In this document: piece after piece, positions 16,279 to 25,017 of the stretch
How the letters are laid out: every line of letters starts with the position of its first letter
Position numbering within the stretch: position 1 is the stretch's first letter
Assembly: GCF_003403015.1 (NCBI RefSeq)
Contig: NZ_QURL01000009.1
Location: 1 to 64,000 of the forward strand
From: Fulvimarina endophytica
GTDB taxonomy: Bacteria > Pseudomonadota > Alphaproteobacteria > Rhizobiales > Rhizobiaceae
Direction: 5' to 3'
DNA length: 64,000 nt
The notes under the pieces: generated by a model
Seen by the model: the letters and a program-made list of their open reading frames with translations, nothing else
Told to the model about the DNA's origin: nothing
The model's database searches: none
Translations under genes and position numbers: made by a program

Positions 16279-17862
16279 ATGACGGACGAACAGATGCGGG
16301 ACGAACAGGGACCGAACGAAGGCCGCACCGGACCGGTGCTCGCCTTCGACCAAGGGGCTTGGGCCACGGAAACGCAGCGCGCCGAGCCGGGCCGCAGCGC
16401 GCGCATGGGCCCGCTCGCCGTACTGCCCGTCTTCTACGACCTGAAGGACCGCCGGGTGGTGATGACCGGGGGCGGCGACGGCGCGGCCTGGAAGGCGGAA
16501 CTTCTCGCCTCCTGCGGCGCACGCGTCGATCTCTATGTCCCGGCGGGCGAACTCGGCGAGGAGATGACCGCGCTTCTCGGCTCCGACATCGTCCGCGGTG
16601 CGATCCGCCATTTCGACCGGCCCTGGGCGCTCGACGTCTTTGCCGGCGCCGGCATGGCGGTCGGCGACGTGGAGAGCGAAGCCGAGGCGCAGGCCTTCCG
16701 CTGTGCAGCGAAGGCCGCCGGCGTGCCGGTGAACGTGGTCGATAAGCCGGCTTATTGCGACTTCACCTTGGGCTCCATCGTCAACCGTTCGCCCCTCGTC
16801 GTCGGCATTTCGACCGCAGGCGCCGCGCCGATCCTCGGACAGGCCGCGCGGCGGCGGATCGAGACCCTGCTTCCCCCCGGCCTCAAGGGCTGGGCGGAAG
16901 CTGCCGCCGACATCCGGGCGAGCGTCGTCTCGCGCCTGAAGCCCGGCCCCGAGCGCCGCAGCTTCTGGGAGCGGTTTTCCGATCTCGCCTTCAAGGCGAA
17001 GGCACCCGAAAGCCGCGAGACGCTGGACGCATCCGTGCATGCGATCGCAGCGTCCGGCGCTCAGGCCGGCCGCGTGACCCTCGTGGGCGCGGGGCCCGGC
17101 GAAGCCGAACTCCTGACCCTCAAGGCCGTCAGGGCGCTTCAGGCAGCCGACGTGATCCTCTTCGACGACCTCGTCTCCAGCGACATCCTGGAACTTGCCC
17201 GGCGCGAGGCCAAGCGCATGCTGGTGGGCAAGCGCGCGGCACGCGAGAGCTGCAAGCAGGAAGACATCAACCGGATGATGGTGGAGTTCGCCGAGGCCGG
17301 TAAATCGGTCGTGCGGCTGAAATCGGGCGATGTCTCGATCTTCGGCCGGGCGGGCGAGGAGATCGCCGAACTGCGCCAGCGCGGCATTCCCGTCGAGATC
17401 GTGCCGGGCATCACCGCCGCCTCGGCGCTGGCGGCAAGCTTCGGCATCTCGCTCACCCATCGCGATCACGCCCAGCAGCTGCGCTTCATCACTGGCCATT
17501 CCAAGCGCGGCGACCTGCCCGACGACGTCAACTGGGCCGAGCTCGCGGGACCGCGCGCCACCACCATCTTCTATATGGGCGGGCGCATGGCCCACCGGAT
17601 CACCGATCGCCTCGTCGGCGAGGGCATGGATGGCGCAACGCCCGTCGCGGTCGCCGCCAATATCAGCCGGGCCGACGAGACCCGGCTGCACGGCCGGCTG
17701 GACCAGCTCGGCGCGATCGTCGACCGTATCGGCGTCGATCGTCCGATCCTCATCGGCGTCGGCGACGTCTTCGGCGAGATCGCCTCCCATGTCGCCGCGT
17801 TCGGCGAGGAGGGCGCGGAGCCGGACGGCGATCGGATCCGCCGGATCACCGCCTCGGCCTGA
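16279..17862 (+). CDS. cysG: Siroheme synthase (SUMT + precorrin-2 dehydrogenase/ferrochelatase)
   Basis: 527-residue fused enzyme converting uroporphyrinogen III to siroheme, the cofactor of sulfite and nitrite reductases. An N-terminal extension of about 45 residues precedes the CysG_N dehydrogenase domain (LPVFYDLKDRRVV; nucleotide loop TGGGDGAAWKAELL, a variant of the usual GGGxVAxRK). The C-terminal SUMT methylase starts at about residue 255 (VTLVGAGPGEAELLTLKA) and has GDVSIFGRAGEEI and VEIVPGITAASA. ATG 16279 has GAGG six bases upstream; ATGs at 16240 and 16405 are alternatives. No assimilatory sulfur genes adjoin it, so the gene stands alone. Confidence 0.95.
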   Translation: MTDEQMRDEQGPNEGRTGPVLAFDQGAWATETQRAEPGRSARMGPLAVLPVFYDLKDRRVVMTGGGDGAAWKAELLASCGARVDLYVPAGELGEEMTALLGSDIVRGAIRHFDRPWALDVFAGAGMAVGDVESEAEAQAFRCAAKAAGVPVNVVDKPAYCDFTLGSIVNRSPLVVGISTAGAAPILGQAARRRIETLLPPGLKGWAEAAADIRASVVSRLKPGPERRSFWERFSDLAFKAKAPESRETLDASVHAIAASGAQAGRVTLVGAGPGEAELLTLKAVRALQAADVILFDDLVSSDILELARREAKRMLVGKRAARESCKQEDINRMMVEFAEAGKSVVRLKSGDVSIFGRAGEEIAELRQRGIPVEIVPGITAASALAASFGISLTHRDHAQQLRFITGHSKRGDLPDDVNWAELAGPRATTIFYMGGRMAHRITDRLVGEGMDGATPVAVAANISRADETRLHGRLDQLGAIVDRIGVDRPILIGVGDVFGEIASHVAAFGEEGAEPDGDRIRRITASA

Positions 17863-17863
17863 T

Positions 17864-17886
17864 CGCCTTGGGCCTGCGTCAAGGCG
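17864..17886 (+). terminator. Hairpin after cysG
   Basis: CGCCTTG (17864-17870) and CAAGGCG (17880-17886) form a perfect 7-bp stem with a nine-base loop one base after the cysG stop. No T-run follows. Confidence 0.5.
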
Positions 17887-17954
17887 GGGCGCGTGGACCC
17901 GTCCGGCACGGGCCGTCGCCGAAACGGCTTGCCAGTACCCGTCTCCCGGTCCAG

Positions 17955-17972
17955 ATTGACGCAAACGTCAAT
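17955..17972 (+). promoter_or_regulatory. Palindromic candidate operator before the SDR gene
   Basis: ATTGACG-CAAA-CGTCAAT is a perfect 7-bp inverted repeat directly abutting the ribosome-binding site (CGGAGGAG) of the SDR gene. Its TTGACG/CGTCAA half-sites resemble operators described for MerR-family regulators of branched-chain amino acid and fatty acid catabolism (LiuR type). The resemblance is from memory of the family motif and the regulator is not in this window. Confidence 0.5.
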
Positions 17973-17987
17973 CGGAGGAGAACGGGC

Positions 17988-18863
17988 ATGACGGCATCCA
18001 CGCTCGCGGGCAAGACCATCTTCATGTCGGGCGGCTCGCGCGGAATCGGCCTCGCGATCGCGCTGCGCGCGGCGCGCGACGGGGCGAATGTCGTGGTCGC
18101 GGCCAAGACCGACACGCCCCATCCCAAGCTTCCCGGAACCGTCCACACCGCCATCGAGGAGATCGAGGCGGCCGGCGGCAAGGGGCTCGCCGTGGTCTGC
18201 GACATTCGCGAGGACGAGCAGGTGGAGGGCGCGGTGGCGCGAGCCGTCGAACGGTTCGGCGGGATCGACATCTGCATCAACAATGCCTCCGCCATCCAGC
18301 TGACGGGCACGCTGGAGACGGAAATGAAGCGCTACGACCTGATGAACGGGGTCAATGCGCGCGGAACCTTCCTCGTCTCCAAAACCTGCCTTCCTCATCT
18401 CCTGAAAACGGACAATCCGCATATCCTCAATCTCGCGCCGCCCCTCGACATGAGCCCGAAATGGTTCGCCGGACACACCGCCTACACGATGGCGAAGTTC
18501 GGCATGTCCATGTGCACCCTCGGAATGGCGGCCGAATTCCGCAAGCAAGGTGTCGCCGTCAATTCGCTCTGGCCGCTCACCGCCATCGACACGGCGGCCG
18601 TGCGCAATGTCCTGGGCGGGGACGAGATGGGCCGGCACAGCCGCAAGCCCGAAATTCTCGCCGATGCCGCCCATGTCATCCTGACGCGGCCCGCGCGCGA
18701 GACGACCGGGCATTTCTTCATCGACGAGGTGCTCCTGCGCGAGGAGGGCGTCACGGATTTCTCGGTCTACGGCCCCGAGGGCGGCGGCGATCCGGTGGCC
18801 GATTTCTTCGTGCCCGACGAGGTCTTCGCCTCGGTTCCGACCAAAGTGCGCCACATGTTCTGA
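17988..18863 (+). CDS. SDR family oxidoreductase, HSDL2-like
   Basis: 291-residue NAD(P)-dependent short-chain dehydrogenase. The cofactor loop is GGSRGIGLAIA (about residues 16-26) and the catalytic Tyr/Lys are in AYTMAKFGMS. The usual catalytic-Ser strand reads ILNLAPPLDM, as in the hydroxysteroid dehydrogenase-like 2 (HSDL2) subgroup, which carries proline-rich PPL in place of the classical S-S. Members are tied to fatty-acid or acyl metabolism; the substrate is unknown. ATG 17988 has GGAGG nine bases upstream. A palindrome immediately before the ribosome-binding site suggests repressor control. Confidence 0.9.
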   Translation: MTASTLAGKTIFMSGGSRGIGLAIALRAARDGANVVVAAKTDTPHPKLPGTVHTAIEEIEAAGGKGLAVVCDIREDEQVEGAVARAVERFGGIDICINNASAIQLTGTLETEMKRYDLMNGVNARGTFLVSKTCLPHLLKTDNPHILNLAPPLDMSPKWFAGHTAYTMAKFGMSMCTLGMAAEFRKQGVAVNSLWPLTAIDTAAVRNVLGGDEMGRHSRKPEILADAAHVILTRPARETTGHFFIDEVLLREEGVTDFSVYGPEGGGDPVADFFVPDEVFASVPTKVRHMF

Positions 18864-18870
18864 CGGGCTT

Positions 18871-18904
18871 CGGCAAGGGGATGCGGGACGGCTTGACCTT
18901 GCCG
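18871..18904 (+). terminator. Hairpin after the SDR gene
   Basis: CGGCAAGG (18871-18878) and CCTTGCCG (18897-18904) make a perfect 8-bp stem with an 18-base loop, eight bases past the SDR stop codon. There is no T-run, so its strength as a terminator is uncertain. Confidence 0.45.
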
Positions 18905-18963
18905 CCGTTCCGCTTCAAGCACGGCGGGTGAAGATGCCTGTCCCTTCCCGAAAGGAAACCACC

Positions 18964-19359
18964 GTGCTCCGCCCCGTTCCGTCCTGTCTCGCCGGCACTC
19001 TCGTCGCGGCCTCCGTCGTCCTCGGCGGTTGCGCGACCTCGGGCGGCGATGCCACCTCGCTGACCCAGCGCTGGCAGGGCCAGCCGGCCCAGAGCTTCTT
19101 TGCCCAATATGGCAGCCCCTTCGCCGAATATGGCGAGCGGGGCGGCGGCGTTCGCTATACCTGGCGCAGCCGCTATTCCGTGGCGGCCACGGGCGGCACG
19201 GGCGCTGCCGCCGGGTCCGAGGTCCGGGTCTGCGAGATCGATCTCGTCACCGACGCCGCCGATCGCATCCAGACGATCGAGGCCACGCGCAATCCCAAGG
19301 TTCGCTCGAGCGAGACCGCCTCCTGCGAGGGCGCGTTCGACACCCCGTTCCGTGGCTGA
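18964..19359 (+). CDS. Small lipoprotein of unknown function
   Basis: 131-residue predicted lipoprotein: a short signal peptide with the hydrophobic stretch LAGTLVAASVVLGGC, whose lipobox LGGC marks Cys23 as the lipidated residue. The mature part, about 109 residues, has two further cysteines (VCEIDLV and ASCEGAF) that could form a disulfide. I do not recognise a named family. The GTG at 18964 is preferred because AAGGA lies seven bases upstream and it gives a standard signal length; ATG 18934 and GTG 18928 are in-frame alternatives. It overlaps the GNAT gene by eight bases. Confidence 0.75.
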   Translation: MLRPVPSCLAGTLVAASVVLGGCATSGGDATSLTQRWQGQPAQSFFAQYGSPFAEYGERGGGVRYTWRSRYSVAATGGTGAAAGSEVRVCEIDLVTDAADRIQTIEATRNPKVRSSETASCEGAFDTPFRG

Positions 19360-19972
19360 TCGCAAGGACGGCGCCGCCCCTACCGTCGAACGGCTGACGG
19401 GCGATGCCATCCTGCCGGTTCTCGGCGACGTCGCGCGTCTGCGCATGACGGTGTTCCGGGCCTTTCCCTATCTCTATGACGGGGATCCGGCATACGAGCA
19501 GGCCTATATGGAAGCCTATGCCCAGTCCGAGGGCGCGGTCGTGGTCGTCGCGCGCGCCCCGGGCGGTGCGATCGTCGGCACTTCGACCGGCGCGCCGCTC
19601 GCCGATCACGAGCCCCAGCTCTCCGATGCCTTCGCGGCGAACGGCATCGATCCGGGCGAGGTCTATTACTGCGCCGAATCGGTGCTTCTCCCCGGATGGC
19701 GCGGCCATGGCGTCGGTCACCGCTTCTTCGACGAGCGCGAGGCGGCAGCCCGCGAACAGGGCTTTTCCATCGCCGCCTTCTGCGCCGTCGAGCGGCCTGA
19801 GGATCACCCGAAAAGGCCCGAGGACTACGAGCCCCTCGACGGTTTCTGGACGAAGCGCGGCTACGGAACGGTGGACGAGATCAAGGCGGTCATGGCCTGG
19901 CGCGACGTGGGCGAGGCGGAGGAGACCGAAAAGCGGATGCAGTTCTGGATGCGCCGCCTCGATGAGGCTTGA
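19352..19972 (+). CDS. GNAT family N-acetyltransferase
   Basis: 206-residue putative acetyl-CoA-dependent acetyltransferase. The acetyl-CoA binding segment follows the strand AESVLLPGWRGHGVGHRF, where RGHGVG matches the Q/RxxGxG/A motif A. A ...FCAVERPEDHPKRPEDY loop precedes the last strand and the C-terminal GYGTVDEIKAVM. Start is GTG 19352, overlapping the lipoprotein stop by eight bases in another frame, so the two are translated together. Substrate unknown. Confidence 0.85.
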   Translation: MADRKDGAAPTVERLTGDAILPVLGDVARLRMTVFRAFPYLYDGDPAYEQAYMEAYAQSEGAVVVVARAPGGAIVGTSTGAPLADHEPQLSDAFAANGIDPGEVYYCAESVLLPGWRGHGVGHRFFDEREAAAREQGFSIAAFCAVERPEDHPKRPEDYEPLDGFWTKRGYGTVDEIKAVMAWRDVGEAEETEKRMQFWMRRLDEA

Positions 19973-20011
19973 GGCAGGGCAGCGTTTCGCCGTTGCGCGC
20001 TCGTGCCGGTG

Positions 20012-21481
20012 TCACCGCGCTTCGTCCGCAAGGCGCTTCCAGAAGCCGTGCTTGCGGCCATGCCGTATCTTGAGGCCCGCCAGATACTCGTCGTGAGCGG
20101 CCATGTCGCCGAAATCGTCGATTCGGGCGGCAAGGCGGGCGCAATCGGACAGATGCCGGGCCGCATGCCTGTAGCGGCTCGACTTGGCCGCTTCGAGGGT
20201 CAGGTCGATCATCGCGCGCTTGAGGCGCGTTGCGGCCAGCGGATGATGGGTCTCCAGCACCTCGCTCGCCGGTGTCAGGATCTCGTAGAGATCGCCGTCC
20301 CATCGCCCCGCCTCCCGCTCCACGAGGCGCGCCGCGCGCTTGAGGTCCGGCCAGGCGGTGAAGAAGGCGAGGGCGTCGTGGGGATCCTCCTGCGTCAGAA
20401 CCCGGTTCAGCGCCGCTTCCTCGGTCTCCACGTCCTCGAAATCCGGCAGCTTCGCGATGAAGGCTTTCAGGCGGTCCGCGTCGAGGCGCGCCGTGAAGCA
20501 GTGCCAGCGGAAATCCTGCGCCTCCTCTTGACGCCCGAGGGCTTCGAGGGTCGCGAGATAGGCGTCTTCCCACTCGGTCTCGACGAATTGCGAGGACAAT
20601 TCGCGCGCATCTTCCAGAACCTCGTTCAGCGCGTGGAGCGCATCCTGCGGGCGGCCGGCCGCAAGAAGGCGCGTCGCGATCTCGGCGGCAATGCGCGGGA
20701 TCGTGCGCTGCAGGGCCGAGTGCTGGGCGATGAAGGCGTCGACGTCGCCCTCGATATCGGCGATGGATTTCAGCGCGCCGTCGATGCGCGCCATGCGGCT
20801 CGCATCCGAGATCTCGTCGGCATAGACGGGACGGGGGCCGGAGGGATCGAGGGCGTAGCCGAGGATCCGGCGCTCGCCCTTCGGCTCGGCCCTTTCCTCC
20901 GAGCGCCATTCGGTGAGCCGGCTTTTCAGATCCTTGAGCCCCGCCGGACCCAGTGCCGGCGCGAGCGTTGCGACGAGCCGGTCGTGCTGGCCGTGCTCGT
21001 TCTCGGACAGGAGGGAGAAGACTTGGCCGGCGAGTTGTTCGGGCGGCGGCTTCAGCCGGCCTGCGATCTCTGCCAGATCGTCCGCGGCCTTCTCGAACTG
21101 GGCGGTCACCGTGCCCGAGCCGTCGTCGGTGCGCTCCAGAAGCCCCCTCGAAAGGGCGAGATAGCGCCACAGAAGGTCGAGAGCCTCTGCCGGATCGCTT
21201 GCCCCGATGGTCTCGACGATCGCCTTTCGCTGGTGTTCGAGATCGGCGAGGACGTCCTTGCGCTTGCGCCAGCCGATCCGGCTGCGGCCGTTGGCGATCG
21301 CGGTCAGACGCTTGCGCACCTCGTGGGCCGCGCTCTGGGGGCTCGCTTCGTGGGCAAGTTCCAGCCTTATGCGCCGCTTCAGCGTGGCGCTGCCGGCCGA
21401 GACCTCCATCAGGAGCTTTGCCAGCCGCTCGGCGCCGAGGGCTTCGAGATTGGCGGCGTTGAGCGTCGTCCTCGAAGCCAT
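20012..21481 (-). CDS. DUF6880 family protein
   Basis: 489-residue soluble, mostly helical protein of unknown function. The N-terminus MASRTTLNAANLEALGAERL and the following LLMEVSAGSATLKRRIRLELA are typical of the DUF6880 group found mainly in alphaproteobacteria. The protein is rich in TPR-like helical pairs between about 250 and 440 (GRPQDALHALNEVLEDARE, ALGRQEEAQDFRWHCF). No signal peptide or membrane helix. Its ATG shares one base with the queC stop (TGATG), so it is coupled to queC. Function cannot be inferred beyond a possible protein-protein interaction scaffold. Confidence 0.88.
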   Translation of the reverse strand: MASRTTLNAANLEALGAERLAKLLMEVSAGSATLKRRIRLELAHEASPQSAAHEVRKRLTAIANGRSRIGWRKRKDVLADLEHQRKAIVETIGASDPAEALDLLWRYLALSRGLLERTDDGSGTVTAQFEKAADDLAEIAGRLKPPPEQLAGQVFSLLSENEHGQHDRLVATLAPALGPAGLKDLKSRLTEWRSEERAEPKGERRILGYALDPSGPRPVYADEISDASRMARIDGALKSIADIEGDVDAFIAQHSALQRTIPRIAAEIATRLLAAGRPQDALHALNEVLEDARELSSQFVETEWEDAYLATLEALGRQEEAQDFRWHCFTARLDADRLKAFIAKLPDFEDVETEEAALNRVLTQEDPHDALAFFTAWPDLKRAARLVEREAGRWDGDLYEILTPASEVLETHHPLAATRLKRAMIDLTLEAAKSSRYRHAARHLSDCARLAARIDDFGDMAAHDEYLAGLKIRHGRKHGFWKRLADEAR

Positions 21482-22221
21482 CAGGTCGGTCCGGCCTTCG
21501 TGTCGCCCGTGCCGCGCGCCCGGCGGTCCAGATAGGCCTCGTAGCCGCGTGCGCGCAGGTCGCAGGCCGGACAGGCTCCGCAGCCATAGCCCCAGGCATG
21601 ACGGTGGTCCCGGTCGCCGTGATAGCAGGTATGGGTCTCCTCGCGCACGAGGTCGACAAGGGCCTCGCCGCCGAGGCGTTCGGCCATCTCCCAGGTCTCG
21701 GCCTTGTCGATGAACATCAGCGGCGTCTCGATCACGTATCGCGCCTCCATGCCCAGATTGAGGGCGAGCTGCATCGCCTTCATCGTATCGTCCCGGCAAT
21801 CGGGATAGCCCGAATAATCGGTTTCGCAGACGCCCGTGACGATATGCTTGAGGCCGCGGCGATAGGCGATCGTGGCGGCGAAGGCGAGGAAGACGAGATT
21901 GCGGCCCGGCACGAAGGTGTTGGGCAGGCCGTTCTCCTGCATGGCGATCTCCATCTCGCCCGTCAGTGCCGTCTCGCTGATCTGGCCGAGGAGCCCCATG
22001 TCGAGGAGATGGTCCTCGCCGAGCCGTTCTGCCCAATGGGGAAAGGCGGCCGAGAGGCGATCGCGCACCAAAGGGCGCACGGCGAGTTCGATCGCGTGCC
22101 TCTGGCCGTAGTTAAAGCCGATCGTCTCCACGCGGGAGAAGCGATCGAGCGCCCAGGCAAGGCTGGTGGTGGAATCCTGGCCGCCCGAAAACAGGACGAG
22201 CGCTCCCTCCGAACTGGTCAT
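21481..22221 (-). CDS. queC: 7-cyano-7-deazaguanine synthase
   Basis: 246-residue ATP-dependent enzyme making preQ0 in queuosine biosynthesis. The PP-loop is LVLFSGGQDSTTSLAWAL near the N-terminus. Four zinc-binding cysteines are visible at the C-terminus in HTCYHG and GCGACPACDLRARG. FVPGRNLVFLAFA and GVCETDYSGYPDCR are further family signatures. Translation of a DUF6880 gene is coupled to its stop codon; the other que genes are not in this window. Confidence 0.97.
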   Translation of the reverse strand: MTSSEGALVLFSGGQDSTTSLAWALDRFSRVETIGFNYGQRHAIELAVRPLVRDRLSAAFPHWAERLGEDHLLDMGLLGQISETALTGEMEIAMQENGLPNTFVPGRNLVFLAFAATIAYRRGLKHIVTGVCETDYSGYPDCRDDTMKAMQLALNLGMEARYVIETPLMFIDKAETWEMAERLGGEALVDLVREETHTCYHGDRDHRHAWGYGCGACPACDLRARGYEAYLDRRARGTGDTKAGPT

Positions 22222-22532
22222 CCTTCGCTCCGTCCCCTGTTTCGATCTCCGGCCGTCCGGTGGGCACCCGGGTATTATCGGAGGCCCTTCATCCTCGTCC
22301 TTCCACAGGCCATGCCCCGCCGCAAGGGCCGCATCCCGGCATCCCTCGCCGGCCTTCGCGCGCGTGCCATGGGCCGGGCGATCCCTTGCCGTTCGGCCCT
22401 TGCGACCTGAATACCCCGGAAGGGACCCGCTTTTTGCTTCTCACGCCGATGCCTCGCAGCGGAGTTCGGCCGTGAGGCGATGCCGGATCGACCGCCGAAC
22501 CCGTACCCGTTTCAACGAGGACATCGAGACCC
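22222..22532. other. Divergent queC / DUF2252 intergenic region
   Basis: No coding frame with credible bias is seen. It must hold promoters for queC leftward and the DUF2252 gene rightward. I see no riboswitch-like fold that I can support, including a preQ1 element. Confidence 0.4.
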
Positions 22533-23954
22533 ATGGCCAAGGCACAGAAGAAGACGGCGTCCGTGACCAGTTCGAAGGACGTGCAACCCTCCGAGAAGGC
22601 CGGCAGCCGGGTGGAGGCCTATCGCGATCTCTCCCGGCGGATCGCCTCCGACAGGGAGATCATCGTGCCGCCGATCTTCCTGACGGGACAGTCCCGGCGC
22701 GAGCATGTGCGCTCGACCCTCAGGGAAGACCACGCCCAGCGCATCGAGCAGCGCAACGAGGCCGCCTGGCAGAAGTTCGAGGAACTGGCCGGCGACTTCT
22801 TCAAGTTCTTCCGGGGCACCGCCCTCCTGTTCTATCGCGACATGGTCGGCCAGGACGGGCACATGCCCTCGGTCATGGCGCTCGGCGACGTGCATCCGAC
22901 CAATTTCGGCGTCATGCCGGACGATCACGGCGCGCCGATCTTCGGGGTCAACGATTTCGACGAGACGATCTATGCCCCCTTCACCTGGGACATCAAGCGC
23001 GGCGCGGTGGGGTTCTGGATCGCCGCGCGCGAGAAGGCGGGCTTCAAGCGCAAGAAGCGGCGCAAGATCGTGGAAGCCTTCGTCGAGGGCTATCTCGACG
23101 CCATAAAGATCTATGCCGAACATTCGACCGAGAAGAACGACTCCTATCGGATGGACAATTCCCCGCCGGTGATCCAGCGCCTGTTCGAGGAGGCGTGGGA
23201 GGAGCGCAAGGACTGGCTCTGGGACGATTATCTGAAGCCCTCCGGACGCGGCTTCAGGGCGAGCGACGAATTGCAGCCGATCTCCGGCGAGATCGAGAAG
23301 TTCCAGAAGGCGATCGACGATCTGGCCAAGGCCAACGACATCCGGGGGATCGACCGGGCGGGCGAGCTGAAGGTGAAAGATGTCTGCATCCGCCACGGCC
23401 AGGGCACGGCATCGCTCGGCCTGCCGCGCTATTACGTGCTCATCGAGGGACCGTCCAAGGATGCGAGCGACGACCTCATCATCGAGTTCAAGCGCGCCCG
23501 GCAATCGGCGCTCGAGGGCCTGACGCCGCCGACGGATTTCGATGCCGGCGACAAGGCCGAACGGATCGCCCACGGCCAGTCGGTGCAGCTTGCCCATGGC
23601 GACGTCTTTTACGGGGCGGTGACGATCGACGGCGAGAGCTTTCTCAGCCGCGAGCGCGCGCCCTTCCGCGACGATATCGATCTCGACGAACTGAGCTACG
23701 ACACCTGGAAGGACTATGCCCGCGTCTGCGGGGCAGCGCTCGCCCAGGCCCATGCGCTTTCCGACGATCTCGGCCAAATCGACTACGACGTGGAGCCCTC
23801 GATCTTGAAGGCCGCCTATCCGCAGGACCTATTCAAGGCCGATCTCGTCCGCTTCACCGAGGAGGCGGCGGACCGGCTGAAGCGCGACCACGAATACTTC
23901 CAGGAGGACTTGAAGCACGGGGCCTTCGACAGCATCGACATGGTCTATCGCTGA
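22533..23954 (+). CDS. DUF2252 domain-containing protein
   Basis: 473-residue cytoplasmic protein. The DUF2252 domain covers about 35-440 and has a kinase-like arrangement: ALGDVHPTNFGV and FGVNDFDETIYAPFTWD resemble the HxD catalytic and metal-binding segments of aminoglycoside phosphotransferase-type folds, and RHGQGTASLGLPRYYVL plus DLIIEFKRARQSAL are strongly family-typical. The biochemical activity of DUF2252 proteins is not established. It appears monocistronic with a convergent terminator shared with the dpp operon. Confidence 0.9.
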   Translation: MAKAQKKTASVTSSKDVQPSEKAGSRVEAYRDLSRRIASDREIIVPPIFLTGQSRREHVRSTLREDHAQRIEQRNEAAWQKFEELAGDFFKFFRGTALLFYRDMVGQDGHMPSVMALGDVHPTNFGVMPDDHGAPIFGVNDFDETIYAPFTWDIKRGAVGFWIAAREKAGFKRKKRRKIVEAFVEGYLDAIKIYAEHSTEKNDSYRMDNSPPVIQRLFEEAWEERKDWLWDDYLKPSGRGFRASDELQPISGEIEKFQKAIDDLAKANDIRGIDRAGELKVKDVCIRHGQGTASLGLPRYYVLIEGPSKDASDDLIIEFKRARQSALEGLTPPTDFDAGDKAERIAHGQSVQLAHGDVFYGAVTIDGESFLSRERAPFRDDIDLDELSYDTWKDYARVCGAALAQAHALSDDLGQIDYDVEPSILKAAYPQDLFKADLVRFTEEAADRLKRDHEYFQEDLKHGAFDSIDMVYR

Positions 23955-24007
23955 CGCGGCTTCCCTCACGGGCGCTGCTCGCACCGGCCAAGAGGCCGTG
24001 GCCCGAT

Positions 24008-24040
24008 GGCGGGGACCGGTTTCGGGTACCGGTCCCCGCC
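24008..24040. terminator. Bidirectional terminator between DUF2252 gene and dpp operon
   Basis: GGCGGGGACCGG (24008-24019) and CCGGTCCCCGCC (24029-24040) form a perfect 12-bp stem with a nine-base loop. It lies five bases beyond the leftward ATPase stop and 53 bases beyond the rightward DUF2252 stop, so it can serve both convergent transcripts. Confidence 0.7.
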
Positions 24041-24045
24041 CGTGA

Positions 24046-25017
24046 TCAGATCCGGCCCTCGTCCACCGCGAAGCAGGCGACCTCGCTCGCGCCATGGCGT
24101 TTCAGGAGCGGACGTTCGGCCCGGCACCGGTCGTTGGCATAGGGGCAGCGCGGATTGAAGGAGCAGCCGGGCGGGGGATCGAAGGGCGAGGGGAGTTCGC
24201 CCGTCAGGCGGATGCGCTCGCCGCGCTCGTCCGGGTTCGTCGCCGGCGTCGCCGACAGGAGCGCCCGCGTATAGGGATGCTTCGGCTCGCCGTAGAGCGC
24301 CTCCTTGGGGGCGATCTCCACCGGGCGGCCGAGATACATCACCAGCACCCGGTCGGCCACGTGCTTCACCACGGACAGGTCGTGGCTGATGAACACGTAG
24401 GTGAGGTTCAGCCGGTCCTGAAGATCGGCGAGGAGGTTGAGAACGGCGGCCTGGATCGAGACGTCGAGGGCCGAGACCGGCTCGTCGAGAACGAGGATCT
24501 TGGGATCGAGGATCAGCGCCCGGGCGATCGCGATGCGCTGGCGCTGGCCGCCCGAGAACATGTGCGGATAGCGGTCGTAATGCTCGGGGCGAAGACCAAC
24601 CTCGGCGAGCAGCGCCTTCACCTTCTCGCGCCGTTCGGCCCGCGAAAGATTCGAGTTGATCTTCAGCGGCTCCTCGATGATCGCCCCGACCTTCTGGCGC
24701 GGATTGAGGGCGCCATAGGGGTTCTGGAAGACGATCTGCACGGTCGAGCGCAGCGATTTCACGTCGCCCGTGCGGCCGGCGGCGATCACCTTGCCGTCGA
24801 TCTCGAGTTCGCCCTCGGTCGGCTCCTCGATCATGGTGAGGATGCGGGCGAGGGTGGACTTGCCGCAGCCCGATTCGCCGACGATGGCGAGGGTCTCGCC
24901 CTCCTCCACCGAAAAGCTCGTCTCCTTGACGGCCTTGAGGCCGAGCGGCTTGGCGAAGAGGCCGCGCTTGACCTCGTAGACCTGGGAGAGGTTGCGGGCG
25001 GTGACGATGGCGTTCAT
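24046..25017 (-). CDS. dppF: Dipeptide ABC transporter ATP-binding protein
   Basis: 323-residue ATPase, last gene of the second peptide importer operon. Walker A GESGCGKST, signature FSGGQRQRIAIARAL (Phe in place of the usual Leu), Walker B ILVLDEPVSALD, and the OppD/F C-terminal cysteine element FNPRCPYANDRC. ATG 25017 overlaps the preceding gene as ATGA. The pairing with DppA-type binding protein and DppB/C permeases in one operon supports the dpp naming. Confidence 0.95.
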   Translation of the reverse strand: MNAIVTARNLSQVYEVKRGLFAKPLGLKAVKETSFSVEEGETLAIVGESGCGKSTLARILTMIEEPTEGELEIDGKVIAAGRTGDVKSLRSTVQIVFQNPYGALNPRQKVGAIIEEPLKINSNLSRAERREKVKALLAEVGLRPEHYDRYPHMFSGGQRQRIAIARALILDPKILVLDEPVSALDVSIQAAVLNLLADLQDRLNLTYVFISHDLSVVKHVADRVLVMYLGRPVEIAPKEALYGEPKHPYTRALLSATPATNPDERGERIRLTGELPSPFDPPPGCSFNPRCPYANDRCRAERPLLKRHGASEVACFAVDEGRI

